Origin: Paraclostridium ghonii | GTDB taxonomy: Bacteria > Bacillota > Clostridia > Peptostreptococcales > Peptostreptococcaceae | NCBI RefSeq assembly: GCF_023653455.1 | Contig: NZ_JAKEDR010000010.1 | Span: 1 to 36,193 of the forward strand | Length of the DNA: 36,193 nucleotides | Direction of reading: 5' to 3' | Position numbers and translations under genes: made by a program | Notes under the pieces: generated by a model | Told to the model about the DNA's origin: nothing | Database searches by the model: none | Seen by the model: only the letters and a program-made list of their open reading frames with translations | Part shown: positions 33,524 through 36,193 of the stretch, piece after piece | Numbering within the stretch: the first letter of the stretch is position 1 | Layout: each line of letters opens with the position of its first letter

Positions 33524-34220
33524 ACATTGGAGTTACTAATTCTCCATCTTTAACTACATATAATTCTCTTCTTAATATATCTACATCTAGTGGATCTATA
33601 TCTAACCCAAATACCTCTAATATTTTTGGTATAAATATATTAGTGTTTAAGTTCGCTTTAGATCCCGTAGCCACTGTTGCTTCTAAAGTTATTATTTTAT
33701 CTTCAATATCTATAACATCAAAGTTCTTTATCATAGGTCTAATATTAACCTCAACAGTTTTTCCTTTTTTATTTTTCTTGCTTATCATAATCTCTTCTGT
33801 GTTCATAATCTCTAATACTTTAGTTTTTATAAATGCTTTAGATAATTCTTTATCTACTTCTATAGTAAACATATATTCACCATACTCTATAGTAGATGCT
33901 AATGATGGAACTTCTTTAGTTATTTCCATAGCCTTTATAAACTCTATACCGTTTGGCATAGTAGCATTTATCTTAGTTAAAAATTCATCAGCAGTTAAAT
34001 CTTCCTCTATTTCAACATCTAGATACTCTCCTTGACTTTCTGTACCAAGTGCTAGAGCATGGCCATAACTCATCTTAGGATGTGGATTAAACCCTTGAGA
34101 ATATGATAATTGTATCTCAGCTCTTCTAAAAGCTCTTTGTAATAATCTTTGTAAATCAAGATGTGATATATATATCATGTCATTTTCTTTTTTGAATTTA
34201 CATCTTATTATTTTACTCAT
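33522..34220 (-). CDS. TIGR03936 family radical-SAM-linked protein (DUF2344)
   Basis: Started at ATG 34220 (MSKIIRCKFKKENDMIYISHLDLQRLLQRAFRRAEIQLSY), which follows the upstream stop closely, the protein is 232 aa. The stretch ISHLDLQRLLQRAFRRAE and YSQGFNPHPKMSYGHAL are the hallmark of the TIGR03936/DUF2344 family, found with or fused to TIGR03960 radical SAM enzymes. No biochemical function is established to my knowledge; the genomic link to rRNA/ribosome genes suggests RNA or ribosome modification. The ORF could begin at GTG 34229, overlapping the radical SAM gene by 7 bp, but that start has no ribosome-binding site. Confidence 0.9.
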   Translation of the reverse strand: MSKIIRCKFKKENDMIYISHLDLQRLLQRAFRRAEIQLSYSQGFNPHPKMSYGHALALGTESQGEYLDVEIEEDLTADEFLTKINATMPNGIEFIKAMEITKEVPSLASTIEYGEYMFTIEVDKELSKAFIKTKVLEIMNTEEIMISKKNKKGKTVEVNIRPMIKNFDVIDIEDKIITLEATVATGSKANLNTNIFIPKILEVFGLDIDPLDVDILRRELYVVKDGELVTPM

Positions 34221-34222
34221 AA

Positions 34223-36070
34223 TTAACACATCCCCTTTCCTATATTATGTGTGTTTATTCCACAACCATTACATTTATGTCTACAATCAACTGTTATAGT
34301 ATCTTGTTTTGATTTTTCATTTTCTCTCATTAGGAACTTTTTGTTAACTCCAACATCTAAATGATCCCATGGGAATACTTCTTCATAATCTCTTTCTCTA
34401 TTTGCATAGAATGCTATATCAAGATTATTATTATTCATTGCTTCTTCCCAAATTTCTAGTTTAAAGTGCTCAGCCCATCCATCAAACTTAGCACCAGCTT
34501 TATATGCATCATATATAACTTTACCTAGTTTTCTATCTCCTCTAGCAATAATTGCTTCCATTAAACTAGTTTTTGAATCATGATAGTTATATTTTATATT
34601 TCCATTTTTTAATTTTCTAACTAAGTGTCTTTGTTTTTCTCTAACTTGCTCAGTTGTATCTTGTCCATGCCATTGGAATGGTGTAAATGGTTTAGGTACA
34701 AAAGTTGAAGTACTTACTGTTACCCCAAATGCTCTTCTTAATTTCCCGCCATTTACATCTCTGTATATATCTATAACTTTATATGCAAGGTTTGCTATAC
34801 CATCTAAATCATCGTATGTTTCAGTTGGAAGTCCTATCATAAAGTATAATTTAACGCTATTCCATCCCATTTCAAATGCTTTTCTTGTAGCATTTTCTAA
34901 ATCTTCTTCAGTTACACCCTTATTTATAACATCTCTCATTCTTTGAGTTCCCGCTTCTGGTGCAAAAGTAAGCCCTGATTTTCTTACTTGTTGTATTTTT
35001 TCTGCTATTTCCATAGAGAAGTTATCTAGTCTAAGTGAAGGTAGAGATATTCCTATATTTTTAGATGCATACTCTTTTACTAAATGATCAGTAAGTTCTT
35101 CTAAGTTACTGTAATCACTTGTACTTAGTGAAGATAATGATATTTCATCGTATCCAGTACTTTTAACTAATTTTTCTAATATTTCTTTTAATCTATCTAA
35201 ACTCTTTTCTCTTATTGGTCTATATATCATACCCGCCTGACAGAATCTACATCCTCTTGTACATCCTCTAAATAATTCTAAAACTATTCTATCATGTACA
35301 GTGTCTATAAATGGTACTATAAGTTTTTCTGGATATTCTACTAAATCCATATCTTTGATTATTCTCTTATGAGGGTTTGCCGGTACTCCCTCTTTGTTTG
35401 CTTTAACTTCTTTTATAGTATTATCTTCATTGTAAGATACATCATAGAATTTTGGTATATATACACCTTCTATGCTAGCTATTTCTAATAAGAACTCATC
35501 TCTAGTAGTCTTATTTTTCTTCCACTCTTTATATTTATTAACTATTTCTAAGTTTACCTCTTCTCCTTCTCCTAAAACAACTATATCAACAAAGTCTGCT
35601 ATAGGTTCTGGATTATACGCACAAGGTCCTCCAACTAATATAAATGGATCATTTAACTTTCTATCTTTTGCTAATATTTCAACTTTTGCTAAATCTAACA
35701 TATTTAAAATATTAGTATATGATAGTTCATATTGAAGTGTAAAAGCTAGGAAATCAAAATTAGTTATAGCTTCTCTTGACTCTAATGCAAATAAAGGAAT
35801 ATCATTTCCACGCATCTTTTCTTCCATATCTACATTTGGAGTATATACTCTCTCACAAAAAACTTCTTCATCTCTATTTATAACATCATATAATATATGA
35901 CTACCTAAATGACTCATTCCAACTTCATAAAGATCAGGGAAACAATGAGCATATCTTATTAGATTTTCATTTGTTGTATCTTTATGTATAGAATTCACTT
36001 CATTCCCTAAATATCTAGCAGGTTTTTCAACCTTTTTTAGAATCTTTTTTAAGTCTACTTTTTTATTCAT
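34223..36070 (-). CDS. TIGR03960 family B12-binding-like radical SAM protein
   Basis: The 615-aa protein has an N-terminal Rossmann-like domain as in B12-dependent radical SAM enzymes (LIRYAHCFPDLYEVGMSHLGS, ILVGGPCAYNPEPIADF, VVLGEGEE), the [4Fe-4S] motif CTRGCRFC (Cys270, Cys274, Cys277), and radical SAM core motifs ISLSSLSTSDY and APEAGTQRMRDVI. The tail has a further Cys group, CRHKCNGCG, and a final Cys. The substrate is unknown. It is cotranscribed with the TIGR03936 gene and lies upstream of rng and rplU. GGAGG precedes the ATG. Confidence 0.93.
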   Translation of the reverse strand: MNKKVDLKKILKKVEKPARYLGNEVNSIHKDTTNENLIRYAHCFPDLYEVGMSHLGSHILYDVINRDEEVFCERVYTPNVDMEEKMRGNDIPLFALESREAITNFDFLAFTLQYELSYTNILNMLDLAKVEILAKDRKLNDPFILVGGPCAYNPEPIADFVDIVVLGEGEEVNLEIVNKYKEWKKNKTTRDEFLLEIASIEGVYIPKFYDVSYNEDNTIKEVKANKEGVPANPHKRIIKDMDLVEYPEKLIVPFIDTVHDRIVLELFRGCTRGCRFCQAGMIYRPIREKSLDRLKEILEKLVKSTGYDEISLSSLSTSDYSNLEELTDHLVKEYASKNIGISLPSLRLDNFSMEIAEKIQQVRKSGLTFAPEAGTQRMRDVINKGVTEEDLENATRKAFEMGWNSVKLYFMIGLPTETYDDLDGIANLAYKVIDIYRDVNGGKLRRAFGVTVSTSTFVPKPFTPFQWHGQDTTEQVREKQRHLVRKLKNGNIKYNYHDSKTSLMEAIIARGDRKLGKVIYDAYKAGAKFDGWAEHFKLEIWEEAMNNNNLDIAFYANRERDYEEVFPWDHLDVGVNKKFLMRENEKSKQDTITVDCRHKCNGCGINTHNIGKGMC

Positions 36071-36114
36071 AAAAATCCTCCGTAAGTTTATTTCATTGTA
36101 TAAACATAAGTATT

Positions 36115-36143
36115 ATTATACACGATATACTAAGATGTATCAA
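36115..36143 (-). promoter_or_regulatory. promoter of the TIGR03960-TIGR03936 unit
   Basis: Minus-strand TTGATA (36138-36143) and TATAAT (36115-36120) are exactly 17 bases apart, about 45 bp upstream of the start codon. Confidence 0.75.
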
Positions 36144-36193
36144 AATATAATTACTTATATATTTGCAAATTATGGTTTATTATATACAAAACC

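Noticed and set aside
33430..34035. 201-aa plus-strand frame
   Set aside because: It is antisense to the TIGR03936 gene and starts in hairpin C; serine/isoleucine-rich composition is typical of antisense frames in AT-rich genes.

Overview
The window looks like a stretch of chromosome from a low-GC Gram-positive anaerobe of the Clostridia. The best guess is the Peptostreptococcaceae (Clostridioides/Paraclostridium/Terrisporobacter-like). This is inferred from the strongly AT-rich sequence, clostridial proteins, [4Fe-4S] serine dehydratase, a T-box before leuS, and a complete selenocysteine system. No species can be fixed from sequence alone. I see no phage, transposase, integrase, CRISPR array or rRNA.

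Layout. 1-2487: two acetyltransferase-fold proteins (Eis-like, cut by the window edge, and DUF2156) divergent from a surface lipoprotein with a ComEC-type metallo-beta-lactamase domain. 2630-6182: tcdA, a possible 53-aa membrane peptide, the selenocysteine tRNA gene (selC), ung, a membrane-anchored NusG-II protein and a divergent apbE. 6310-10676: selD-selA-selB, reading leftward. selD is itself a selenoprotein: an in-frame UGA at codon 16 is followed by a hairpin, so an ordinary ORF call would cut off its catalytic N-terminus. 10732-12878: comEA and, divergent, a D,D-carboxypeptidase. 12908-16363: threonine dehydratase, RidA and the two serine dehydratase subunits, a coherent 2-aminoacrylate/enamine module. 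16636-21420: leuS (T-box controlled), rsfS, yqeK, nadD. 21568-28885: recX, an FtsX-type ABC transporter with its two-component system, and a CoA-disulfide-reductase-like flavoprotein. 29054-36070: yhbY, obg, rpmA, prp, rplU, rng and the two genes of the TIGR03936/TIGR03960 pair.

The genes at 29054-36070 and 16636-21420 form a translation/ribosome-assembly neighbourhood that is usually closer together in Clostridia. Here it is split by the recX/ABC/two-component/flavoprotein block.

The least explained signal is a set of long imperfect hairpins of about 100-130 bp in intergenic gaps. Three of them (6182-6310, 19086-19184, 33369-33491) have different stem sequences but share exact unpaired or core blocks AAACACTT and GTGTGAAGGAA in the same structural place. 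Two of these, plus a fourth hairpin at 2494-2622, also share a lower internal loop GCGAA / AGCA. Changed stems around a fixed core is the pattern expected of a structured RNA or a folded single-stranded DNA element. Some copies sit between convergent genes with A/T tracts at both ends and probably also act as two-way terminators. One lies in the leuS leader.
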